NCBI GenBank assembly: GCA_012295275.1 | Contig: CM022665.1 | Location: 40,749,152-40,813,151, forward strand | DNA: 64,000 bases | Direction: 5' to 3' | Source of the DNA: Chrysomallon squamiferum | Lineage: Eukaryota; Mollusca; Gastropoda; Neomphalida; Peltospiridae | Shown: one piece after another, positions 22,991 to 35,848 of the stretch | How the letters are laid out: each line of letters begins with the position of its first letter | Numbering within the stretch: position 1 is the stretch's first letter | The notes under the pieces: model-generated | Told to the model about the DNA's origin: nothing | Seen by the model: the letters and a program-made list of their open reading frames with translations, nothing else | Databases searched by the model: none | Translations under genes and position numbers: made by a program

Positions 22991-24429
22991 TCTGAGAGAA
23001 TTTCTCCTAGCAAAGGCTTTGGTAAATTTGAAAGGTCTTGCTAGTGTGTGTTGTTGACATTTTTACATCTACCGAGAACAGCAGTTTTGGAAATAACTAG
23101 ATGCTGATGTCATTTGTATCAGATATAATATTAGTGATATTTATAGTACACATACATAGTATATGTAATTTAATCTTTTTTTCCCATATAGAACTATTAT
23201 GATTTTAAGAAGTGATTTTTTTTTTTTTTTTCTAAATAAGATATGGTATATTATAATAGTAATAATAAACTGACATACAAAGGATATGTATATTCACCCC
23301 TCTTTTCACTCAGAATAAAATATAAAATATACAATTAAATGGTCGATGGATTAAGAATGAGCCATGATAAATAAAAATATTAAATATTAGATGGATCAAG
23401 TCATCACATTGTGATGCAGTGTTATTTTGATGTCAGCTACATCAAAATAGTGACATGTGAACTAAGCGTTTCGTTATTTTAATTACAAAACAATACTTTT
23501 TTATTATTATTATTTTGTATCGATGTTTATGCTTGATCGTGTGTTATATAGTGCACACATTTATGGGTCAGTCAGTCAGTACATTGCAATTACAATTTCA
23601 CGTTTCATCACAATATAGTACCAGTAATGGCCGATTCTTCAGAACGTATTTATTTTCAAATGAATTAATGTCGGTGATGAAAATAATAATAAAACGTGTT
23701 GTCGGTCGATGATTTATACTGCAGAGTATGACAAGTGATGAAGTGGTTTTATATAAATGATACATTAGCGCGGATCTGGGATTATAAAACTGATGTTTAT
23801 ACAGAATTACATGTACAGTTTTAGAACGGTGAACTTATTAAGGTTCAGTAAGGTGTTTTTTTCTTCATAAAGTGAATGAATGCTTTACGGTTTATGAGTA
23901 ACTCGTCGTCTGCAAAGAAAATATTGTAACCGACGTTTAAAGTGTTTTGAGAAAAGTATTAAAAGCATATCTAAACATTCGTGAAAAGTATGCTCTAAGC
24001 TTGGATTCCAGAGAAACTCTGAGAATATTTGTTTTCCACTAAGTAGTGAGAAACTGGTCGGCGCCAATAAATTTAATGGAACAAAACAAATTTTGGCACG
24101 AGTGCTTTTGAAAGAAGATGATCTAAGCATGGCAATTAAACGATACATTAAAAAAAAAAAAAAAAAAAAAATTTAAAAATAAAAAATTCTGTTTTACTCT
24201 ATATCATTTAAAACATTATTGTTTTTTTTTTTTTTTTTCTATATTTACTATCTTGTTTTGTCTTGGATACGTAACTTAAACTATAATTTAAAGTTATGTA
24301 TCCAAGATAAAGCATCTACATCATTCTACGTTTTTAAAATCTTCGTTGCAGATACAACAGCTTTATCAGAATTACCCAGAAAACCGGATTCCATCAGTCA
24401 ACATTCTCTGCATTAAAAACAGAATAGAA
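22991..24429. other. Unassigned intergenic sequence
   Basis: It holds poly-T/poly-A tracts (for example 24149-24170) and the inverted repeat at 24256-24312. A minus-strand frame at 23885-24148 has no recognisable features. Confidence 0.4.
24256..24312. other. Near-perfect hairpin, 17-22 bp stem
   Basis: TCTTGGATACGTAACTT (24261-24277) pairs with AAGTTATGTATCCAAGA (24291-24307) around a 13-nt loop, with a single G-T pair. Pairing continues outward with wobbles to about 24256/24312. The length suits a small-RNA precursor or a miniature transposon remnant. Confidence 0.7.
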
Positions 24430-24660
24430 CCACACTGCTGCCTCTCAGCTATCGCATGCCTTTCGCTTGGTAATTATTATACTTGTTACTGATACGCGCA
24501 GACGCATTGCGTCACACGACAGTTGTGAGTTATGATGTCATTACGTAATCGTAATCACAAACAACAGACATACTTTCTGCGGCAGAAATGACGGATAGCA
24601 TAGGGAACGGAGCCTTTCTAAAATTTCAAGTAATCATTCTTGTCACACAAAACCAAATAA
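24430..24660. promoter_or_regulatory. Candidate regulatory island
   Basis: CpG-bearing unique sequence with ATTACGTAAT (a palindromic bZIP-type word) near 24540, flanked by TGATGTCA and GTAATC words. No gene is seen. Confidence 0.25.
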
Positions 24661-25298
24661 TCTCGACGATACTTCAAAACGTTAAGAAAATAAGTATGGT
24701 TGGATTTAAGGCATGCAGTGATGCAATTCGTTGATCGTTCTAATTTAGTAATGTACTGGTTTCAAATTTCTTTTTATCAAATAATACTTGGATATATTTT
24801 TCAGTCTATTTGATTTATTTGTAACTTTTTTCGGTCTGGGGGAAAAAAAAAGAGAGACAGAGGGATGAAATCAAACAGTAATACTTCTTATTTTTAGGTA
24901 TATATATATGTTTACATCACTCTGTTTAAAAGAATCCCTTTTCACTTGTTATTTCTAGAAAACCATACAAAGGTATTTTATATCTTAACAATACATTCAC
25001 AATAACTTAATTAGAGCGAATAATAATAATAATGAATAAAAATAAACAAACTAGAAAACACAATGACACAACAGTTATTATGGACTACCTTTGTAATTTT
25101 TACTTTCTCAGAAGAAGTACTCTCAACAAACATTTTGATACTTCCACTGTATTTCTATTTCAGTAACTATGGTGATAAAATCCATTACGTTTTTGAAACA
25201 AGTTCGTTTCTATGTTTTTATTATGTCATATCGATATAGATTCTTTTATTTATTCTGCTTACGTATCCAGGTTACTGTCCTCTATATTACAGTGTCTA

Positions 25299-25558
25299 TG
25301 ACGTAAAAACTTCTCCAGCTGACGTCACAACGTATTTGATCTTCTTTGTCTTACGTCAAGCAATACTCGACCAGCCCTCACGTGACGTACATATATATAT
25401 ATACACATATATTACGAAAGATATATACGTGGTATATATCTTTTATCCATACATCCGTTTGAAAGCACCATTGGTCAGTTTGGGACGAATGGTACCCGTC
25501 CGTCCGAATTATCACAGCTTTGACAAGAGATAACCTTCAGCTTGTCAATATGACGTCA
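25299..25558. promoter_or_regulatory. Cluster of five CRE-like TGACGT sites
   Basis: TGACGTAA (25299), TGACGTCA (25320), TTACGTCA (25351), TGACGTAC (25383) and TGACGTCA (25551) lie within 260 bp. The last overlaps the PKDCC stop codon; the others lie in its probable 3' UTR. CREB/ATF proteins bind TGACGTCA. Confidence 0.45.
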
Positions 25559-25638
25559 TGATGGTTTGATGTATAAATCTGTTTGTTTGTTGTAAGAAGG
25601 AGGAGCTATGCCATTTTTCAAATGGACAATATTTCTTC
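25556..25638 (-). CDS. PKDCC: PKDCC exon 6 (terminal, short)
   Basis: The acceptor is TTTCTTTCTTTCAG. Two bases complete Gly468, then 26 codons (RNIVHLKNGIAPPS, ending DLYIKPS) and TGA. It aligns with the human C-terminus after TTWTGR, which shows a small exon that is easily missed. Confidence 0.88.
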
Positions 25639-25705
25639 CTGAAAGAAAGAAATAACAGAAAGTTATCACAATGATAGTGATAAACTTATCTATCCCTATA
25701 TTCAT

Positions 25706-25780
<75 letters not shown>

Positions 25781-28226
25781 GTACACACACACACATACAC
25801 ATACACATACAGATCTATTAACACCAACATTACAACAAACAGTATTTTAATAGATTTCAAGAGGATACAAATTTCATTTATAAAGGGTAAAATATTAGTC
25901 AACAATTAAATTATTATTTGTAAGCCCTCTGGAACTGCGACACATTTAGCAAACCGGATGTAAACACAAGATTATGTTACATATAAACACAGCTTTTCAC
26001 TCTTATCGGCTACAGCTTGATTGTTATATATTTTCAAAGGATTTTGTTTAAATATTTTTAATTTCACATGCAAATACCAAGTAAGTTGACAAATTTGTTC
26101 TTTTATGTGTGAAACATTGTACACTATCGTTCTCTGTTTCTTTTGGAAGTATAAACAGAAACAATCCAAGCATTTGACAGTTTTTAGCAAGCAGTTAAAA
26201 TATATGTAATGTAAATAATGTAAATAACAAAACTGCTGCCTATCTAGGGCATAGTGGACATTTTTGGTCTATTATTTATTATGAAAAGAGCACTTTTTCA
26301 GCAGTTTTATTAACAAAATTAATTGAATAAAATATATATATATAATAAGTTTAGGGGTGCCATTATTTAAATATTTAAAATAAATTGCTTACCTACTGCA
26401 TGTTCTGGGATGAGCCCATTTATTATTATTATTATTATATTATTATTATTATTATTATTATTAATGAGCAGAAACGGTGCTATTTATAACTATTATTATT
26501 ATCATCATTACTGTGAAGAAAAGATGAATAAACTAAACTATTAATGATCTTTAATTCATCAAACAGCGTTCTATTTACCTGTCCACGTTTTCTGATTGGT
26601 CATCACAAAACCCTCACAGTCAGGGTCCATATTACATATGCTTTCAGCTTCTAATGAGTCGAACACTGACAGAGTACAGCCCCCTCCGGACATGGAGAAG
26701 CGACATCTGTAGTCAAACTGACCAGGCAGGTCGCTGTCTTTGTGAAACTTGAACTCTGGAACAAAGCAAATTAAGCATTCAGTCGGTGCTCGTTGCAAAA
26801 ACGAACTGTTGTCTTTAAATTAGTGTTGCTTGTAGTAACTGATAATTTGTTGAACAATGCTTGACAGACCTTCTGCTCTCCAAACACAAGTGACTGACAC
26901 TTGAACAGTCCCAGGGGTGGTCACCATATCAAGAACAAGACTTGAATATTAAATACCAATATTAAATGTGGACTTCAGACAATCTGATGAAGAATACGAC
27001 AGATATTACTGTATAAAAGTCTGGGTTTCAAACAAACTGAAGCTAAAATTAGAGCCTGGTATAAAACAGGATAAGGAATTTTTTTTTTTTTTGCCACAGA
27101 CCTGCTAAAAACGGTAAAAACGAAATCTGAGCAAAGTAGCAACAAAATTCATATAAAGATAAACGCTGTTTATTAAAAGTTGGTTGTGGGCTCAGTAAAG
27201 GTAAGATATCATTTCCAAGATAAATCGAAGATAAATCTTCCGATATAAACGGGAGCTTAAAGATATAACAAACAGTACTTTATTAACTACAATGGGACAG
27301 GGCTCAGTGAAGTCAGCCGTGAAGTACTTTTATCAGAAAACAATTTAAAAGTATCAGTTTATGTGTATTTTGTTTGTGTGTGTGTGTGTGTGTTTTTGTT
27401 AAAACGGAATTATAATTATTTGTGGTGTCTTCTACGTATTATCTGTATTGTGTTTGGTAAGCTGAACCCTAAATTCAGAATTTGCAGAAATACCTGCTTT
27501 GTATCTAAACAGACTAATCTTATTATGCAGAAGAATGAGGATTTTATTTTATTTTATTTTATTTTTTTTTTCATTTTAATTATTTTTGTTATTATTATAT
27601 ATATATATAAATATATATATCTTTTTTTTTTTTTTTTTTTTTACATAAACTATTAACTATTTCATACCTGATTTTTGATTCTGGTCATTGCTTCTATTCA
27701 GGTACCATCCACGCGTGTACATGTCCACCACTTTGGCTATACTTCTGACCAGCTGTTTTGAATCCATAGTCAAGTTTTCGTACGCAGACACAAGTCTGTC
27801 AATGGCTGGTCTAAGAAGAACGGGAGCTCCATGAGGTAGTAAAAAAGTGGTGAAATGACGTCCTGCGTTAAACAGATTCCTCTGTTCATTATATCCAACA
27901 CATTTTCCTTGAATACAGGACATCCTGAAAATATGTATATATTTTTTTTAATGAATTTATGGATTTCTAACTGTGATGAGGATGATAATTAATATCAATA
28001 GTAGTAATAGTAGCAGAAATTGTTGTCGTTGGTGTTGTTGTTGTTGTTTTACAGTATTAATTAAGTATTATGAAACAAACCAAAAAAAAAAAAAAAAAAA
28101 AAAAAAAAAGAAAGAAAGAAATATGATCCAAGTATAATCCAAAGTGGCATTATTAAATAATGAATTTCACCAGTTAATATGCTGAAAAACCACAACCCTC
28201 TCAAAAAAAAAAAAAAAAAAATAAAA

Positions 28227-28262
<36 letters not shown>

Positions 28263-28700
28263 TAATAAATTTTAAAACTCCTGTTTGGTACTATCACCAC
28301 TATAACTATTACAAACTTACCCATGAAAATATTCTGTTTGATAACTGTCTAAATCTAAAATACAGATACCATAAATTCATGAATGGAAACCCTTAGTTTT
28401 TGTATTCTGCGAAATTCACAATTTAAAGGAAATTACGGTAATTTATTTTATTCTATTACCTTTTTGTAAAATTTGAACTGGAGAAGTGAACAACACAAGC
28501 GCTGTCGTCGGAACATGTTGGTTCACCGAAGCCAACGTCGTCCACGTCCGATAATTTCAACTGGCCGGAAACAAGTACGAACTGCTGACGCCGGAAGTCG
28601 TTCATACTTATGGAACCTAGAGGGCTGCTTGACAGGAAGCGCAGAAGACGTGTAACGTCATACGATATCTGAAACAAAAAAATGAATGAAAATTGTTTTT

Positions 28701-28734
<34 letters not shown>

Positions 28735-29254
28735 TTAAAATATAAAAAATGTAAAAGAAAGAAAAGGTAATCATCCAATGCTTAGTAAATTATTTACCGT
28801 TTCATCCGTATTATCGTTAAGTTCCTTTTGTTTTACTTTTTTTTTTATTATTATTTTTGTTACTATTTCATTATATTTATTTTATTTTATTTTATTTTAT
28901 TTCTTCTTTTTGTTGTTGTTGTTGTTGTTGTTGATAAATTAACATTTTTGTTATTATTATATTTTTTCGTAAGTGTATAATCAATATATTTTTTATGATA
29001 TTTACTCATTTATTCCATACCGGCATCTTTGTGCGGGAGGAAAGGAAAAAAAAAAAAGCTGTGAATTTCGGATTAATTTTCTAAATGAAACTGACAAAAA
29101 CGGTCTTGTTAAATTATCCGAAATATAATTCATGACCCAACAAATATACCGGAAAATAATAAACAGACATACAAAAACAAAAACAGAAGGAAAAAAATAC
29201 AAGAAAAAAAAAAGAGAACACTCCAATGATTTATTCGTTAATGCAAGAACTGTC

Positions 29255-29288
<34 letters not shown>

Positions 29289-31954
29289 GTGCCAAAAGCG
29301 CATATGCAACCAGTGCAAATAAGTGGAGATTTTTGAAAGCAGGGAACCAGTCACTTCCAGTAATATGTAAGCGCATGAAGACAAAATCTGTTTACGCTGA
29401 AGGATGGCAGGCAGCAGATCGGAAGATACACTAGAAAGTTCACTAACTCCGTTTGTCTACACTAACGTACGTCTACACTAAACAAGATCGCTTCGATATT
29501 TTCCCAGTTTTATTGTAAACCAGATCAACTAGATCCCGTGTGAAAAGGAATTTCCTCCTAGACAGAAATAAACTCAAAAAAAAAAAAAAAAAAAAAAAGA
29601 AGCAGACGGATCAAGATGACCAGGTTATGTCGAGACTGAAGCTGATTTAATCACGATTATACAGATTTCATGCTATGTTTTCACTCCAACTGCCAAACCC
29701 TTTTTATTTCTTCTTTCAAAACAAACTGTTTATCTCTCATTTATATGGTATTTATATTTATTTCGTATTTGTTAATGAGTTCTGATGGTGATGATGACGG
29801 TGATGATGATGGTGATAATGATGATACTAGTAATAACAGTTTATTTTTTTAAGACATTTTAAAAAAATTAAAAATAGAACAGCTCGTCCCAGAACATTCA
29901 TTCAATTTTTCCTTTACTGTGTTTCGAGGATGTCAGAATATTTAGCTTCCATGTACACGTAAATAAACATTTTCTACAACTGAAATAGCCGTGTGGTAAT
30001 TACACCGGGCATAAAGTCTACATTTTCACCTGTCTCATTAGAGAGGTGATGACGTATTTACACCACAACCGGCACTTTGCCGGCAGTCTTCATTTCCCGC
30101 TTAGTTAGGCAAACGCCAGGGATACTCCGCCGTTGTGTCAGTAAACAGTTTCGACTGGTTATATATCTTTCTCTCTCTCTCTTTTTTTTTTTTTTTTTTT
30201 TTTTTTTTCTTTCGCTCTCTCACTCTTTCTTTCCCCTTCCTGCCGTAAAACCTGACGCTATAAGTTTATTTGAAAGATAAGTGAGCTTGTCACACTTAAC
30301 TGAACCTTACGGTCATATATCTCTCGATTCTATACGCGAGGAACATCTTAAAATGTGGATTCAGTTTCGTCTATTTATTTTTCTCTCTGCCTCGCGTATT
30401 TTCGATTGTTATTTGTGATAACCCAGTTGATAGTGCGGGATTTTATTTCGGAATATTTTGCAGGTAAAATAGAACAAGTGGTACGTTAATCAGGGTCGCA
30501 TCTACGGGACGGAATGGCGTGAAAGGTTTCTGTACAAATTGGAGTTCTGAACAGAAAAACTATTTTCTTTATTTCAATTTACCAGTCTTCAGTTTTAAAA
30601 CTTTAACTGTGATTTGGCAAATGTCTTTTCACAAAAAAAAAAAACTCCCTCAAACCCCCCAAACAACAACAAAGGGTGTGAAAAGTGGTTTCACAGCCCT
30701 AACAAGTTCCGACCCTGTTATGCTATAATGAAACAGCGGGTTACGTGTGATTTAATCTAAATTTGATATAAAACCTGAAATCAAGATCGGAAGAGGAATG
30801 AAAAAAAAAATATATATATATATAAATAAAAAATCGAAGTTGTGTATAATGTGTTATGCCAAAAATTAAACATTCTTTTAAACAATACATAAATACATAC
30901 GGATTTTTTGGTTTAAATCTTTAATATGCATGTTGTTGGTTTTTATGCTGTGCTTTGAGACATTTATTAAATATTTGTTGATTCTTGTCCAGGTTTAAAA
31001 AATAACAACAACAACAACAACAAACATGGGCAGAAGCAACACAGATACAATTTAATAAAATTAATGTTCTTCAGGCTACTGCTGTACTGTATAACTAAAT
31101 TCTAATCAAGAAATATACGGTTTGATTTTGGAAAAGAAGTCCCTTTTAAGTGTGATATCCTATTTGTTAATACTCTCCGGAGATTGTTACACTTGTACTA
31201 GTAAAAATAATTTTACACAGCTTTGACAATAACATATCGGTAGAGCAGATGAGTATTATAATCTTGAAAAGTATTTTACACTTTTTAAAAAGAATTTTTG
31301 AAATTTAAAATAACAAACGATTTGTGGAATCAGTAGAAAACATGATTATTGTCGTGAATTGCTGCGACTGTATTAACGACGTATAAAATTAAATATTTTC
31401 ACAATCTTATTTCCATGTTTTAAACGAGAACAAAAAGTCGTGCAAACTCATGCACGTGTGCAACCTGCCCCACAGCAGCATCACCGCCTTAATGATTTAC
31501 GCCGTTAACCGATACGTTTTGTACAACTCCATTTCCAGAACGTGCATCGAACAGACGGCATCAGTCATGTGACAGCGGAGAGCAGACGGACAATGCGTAG
31601 CGTCCATCGTGTCGGCGAGTCATCGGCAGAGCTGTCAAACCCGACTCTGCAGGGAAGAATTTTTATTTTTTTATTTTTTTTTTTCAAAAAGAAGAAAAAA
31701 AAGTGACAGAATAAACTGCAACGCGACACTGATTCCCTTTGTTGAACATGGAAACTGGACACGGGTAAGGGAAATACGCAACCCCGCGAATGTGCCATTA
31801 AGATGGCGTCTCGGCTTTCGAGAAACAAACGCCTTTAGGAGTAACCTTTGACCCGAGACCCCAAGTGGAGACCTGAATGTCGAACAAGGGTCATTTAATA
31901 TGATCAACGCAGTGAATGATTGTGACAATACACGCAAACGTATTCTTCTATTTC

Positions 31955-31988
<34 letters not shown>

Positions 31989-32345
31989 CTCCATATCTCG
32001 TGTTTTCCTTCATTTGTTTTGTTTATTGTTTGGAGTTTGTATCAATTCATTTCAGACTGTTTTTTTTCGTGCTTTTTTTTCTTTTCTTTCTTTCTTTCTT
32101 TCTTCTTCTTCTTTTTTCGTTTTTGTGGTTAATACAATTTAGTCTCCTGCTGAGGTATTGTTAACGTTCGCGACGAAAGACAAACTGCTAAATCATTAGC
32201 TGTTTTGACGTAAAAACTTCCTTGATAAATTATTTCTAGTACGTACACAAAATAAATATTGAATCGTTGTATACAAAAAATAGACCTTATTTGATTACTG
32301 GTACAACTTAGAATGAAAACTGGAACTGAATATAGATAGATAGAT

Positions 32346-32379
<34 letters not shown>

Positions 32380-34067
32380 TAGATCTGGCATGCATAACAC
32401 ATTTCAACTGCGGTTCGCATTTCTCTCTTTAGCTTTCATTTTTAATATGTAATAGTTCAGAAAATGTTGGATCCTTTAAGTTCGATGACCATAAAATTCT
32501 GAGAAGTCTCATCCACGTGACCATCTTCTGATCTACGTCACAGAAGAACTGTGTGCGTTGAGAATAGCCGCTGAGGCATAACAGATAAAAGATTACCTGT
32601 ATGTCGTATAGGGATTACTACGGACGGCTGGCAGATAATTTGACAGTGATATATTGTATTAACAAAACAAAAAGATTATATTCTCACAACAACAGATTAT
32701 CCCGTTTGGAGACTCGTTTCTGTGTGGAAGATAATTAATGTGTTTCTTTTTCATTATTGTCACCGGAATGTAAAAACGTGCCTGAAAACATACCCTGAAC
32801 AAAAGACCAACTGAGTCTGACTCACTCATTTTGTGCATCCCTTGCTTTCCGATACAATTTCAAGATTTGAAATTTTTTTTAACTAATCCCTTAAATTCAC
32901 TACAGACAAGGCAAAAATATTTCATAGAAAAATTTAAAAAACTGAACTTTTTTCATTTAAATTTTTGTTTTGTTTAAATTTATAAAAATAAAATAGTTAA
33001 ATTTTTAAGATTCAACACAATGCCTATTCTTTGCAGTCTGATTTTACTTCAGAAGTGTTTAGCTTAATATTTAAAATGTTCTATAATTATTTTCCGATTG
33101 TTCAGGTAACATGAACAGATTGGTATCGAACACCCTATGACTGTTCAGTTATTTTGTATTTTTAGGGAAGTTGTCATAGAAAGTTATATGCTGTGAGTAG
33201 AAAAATGTGACGGATATCATCTGAAAACTAAATGTAGGATATAATAAATGTCTGGCATCCAAAAGAACACTTTAACAGTTGTCTCCAATGGAATATTGAA
33301 ATAAAACGATAGTTCATTTTCAGGTTGATAAGGATTGGTGGATAAATAGCCTTGTGGTGTACATTTTGGTCACGTTATTTTATTTATTCATTATTTTATT
33401 TTATATTATTTTAATATAATTGTATCTGAAATTCGAATCTGGTCGTCACAAATGTTCAGACAAATTTCTGCTCAAAATAAACAGAACTGACCACCGCTAT
33501 CAGAAACAGACGATCATTAATTTCGTGTCCAGACGTTTGTCAAGTCCAGTTTACATCATCTGACCACTAGCTGCTTTGAAGCCTGAGTTTAGATTTAGAA
33601 ATAAGTGATAGCATCTCTAGTAACGATAATCTTTCTGAATCGACGTGACAGTTCTCCTGACCCGGAACACGGATGTCGGCGCATGACCGGAAGTTCAAAG
33701 AGGTGTTCACGGCGTCCCGGAATCACTCGGATGTGGGCGTGTCCGAATAACTTCAGTGATACGAAAATTTAATTGTCACGGAAGATGGAGACAGGAGTAC
33801 CAAGCGCCACTTTAAGAGTATTCAAATAGGACACAAATAACGAAAAATGTCCTTTGCGTCCAGAATAAAATTAAACGACTAAATGTGTTACACGGCTGTA
33901 GTTGTGCTCTGTATTTCTGAATTGAAACCTGTTATTATTTATTCAAACGTAGAATGTTTTTAGACCATCAGTTTTACTTCCGACAACATTTCATTGTCAA
34001 TAAAAAAAAAAAAATAATAATAAAATAATAAAAATAATAATAATAATAAATTAAATTAAATTAAATA

Positions 34068-34118
<51 letters not shown>

Positions 34119-35808
34119 CTAAACGAAATTAAAAAAAAATATATAAAGTTTTGAATTTGCATATGTAACTTATGTTGTCACCATTAACGTATTACATTAG
34201 AATCTATTAACTGCTAATAAATCAAATATTTTGGGGTTCTCTGAGAATATCCATCAATCTGCATCGTAAATAAACGCCTCCTGATGGGATCCAGTGTATT
34301 CCACCAATTTCCTTAAATCAGTTATAAATTTTGTCTATCATTTGTCCATTAAGGCTGTCCCATCACATATTTTACTTTTATAAAAATCACTGCACGCAAT
34401 AAAGTATTAACCACTATACCATCATCAGGCTATAATTTCATGAACAGCATTTTTATTTATTCATTTTTATTAATTTTCTTGTCCCTTGAGACAGTTCTTT
34501 CTACATGGTAACCAACCAATTTATCCAATTTTTTTTTTTTTTTTTTTTTTACTAACGGCAACTGTTAAACGAAACATAATTATTGTTCACACAAACCTCG
34601 GCCATAAAACTAACACACATGAAAACTATCTAAGTGGTTCCGTGTGTTCAAGCAGTCTCCCTCAACTGTTCTCGAAACCAGAAATTAGTCTGACCATCAC
34701 GTGACTCGTATATTCAATTAACATAAAGTTCCTGTCCATTACTCTGATAATGGGTTTTTACAGTTTTATAGTAAATCTATATAACATCTGACCATGACCA
34801 TCTGTTGTACGTTTCCTTGGTAACAGGTTACTAGTGTTTGTCTTGAGGGTGGGTAAATGAATGAATGGGGCTTGTGGGTGTTGATTCTGTTATTATTTTA
34901 TTGTTTTTGTTTTCCGATAAAATAGGTATGCGTTATTTCACAAGAAACAGAAATATAACGAACACTAAAGAAGACTGATAATATTTTTAAAAAATGGCGG
35001 CCGGTTATGTGTTCGTATAAACCATATATAAAACACACACACACACACACACACATATAGATGTATATCTTTAAATCAGTTACAAAAAGAACTCGTTCTT
35101 ATTTGTACATAATGGATCTTTTTTTCTTTTTTTTTTCCTGATTCAGTTTTAAAACTGTAAAAATATTATCTGATGTGAACATCCGCCATTAGTTCGCCGC
35201 AAAAGCGCCATCTATTTTCACCGATAGCGACACCTGCCATTCAAACAGCGTGAGACAACCCTAAGACAATAAATCAACATTTGAAAAGGCGGCCAACCCC
35301 TAGTGTGCAAATTACCCACACAAAGCAAACACGAGGTCACCAGTGTTTGTTTATGGCTCTCAGTTCGAGCTAGACTAAATATCTTTGCAAGTATTCCCGA
35401 AAGAATTCATTAAATACAGTACACAATATATTTCATATTCGTTAATTAATAGACAATTTAGTTATGTAAATAAAAATAATTTTAAAAAAAACCGGACAAA
35501 ATATAATTCACCAGTTAATTAATAGATGATTTATTTATAATCAATCAAAATAATTTAACACTTGGTATTAATATAACTTTCTTTCGTTAATTAACAGACG
35601 ATTTATTTATGTAACACATTGATTGAATGAATGCAAATAGTGCTGTCACTGCTGCTGCTGCTGCTGCTACTACTACGTCTACTGCTACCACTACAGCTAC
35701 AACCACATGAATCGTAATAAAATTTTAATTATTTTTCATAATAGGACGTAGACAATTTTTCATCTGTGCTCTGTATACCATAACATTCATGCGCCATTGT
35801 AATTTCTA

Positions 35809-35848
<40 letters not shown>

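Noticed and set aside
35813-35846. Poly-A tract as a retroposed gene tail
   Set aside because: Nothing upstream looks like a processed copy of a gene or SINE, and there are many similar tracts in the window.
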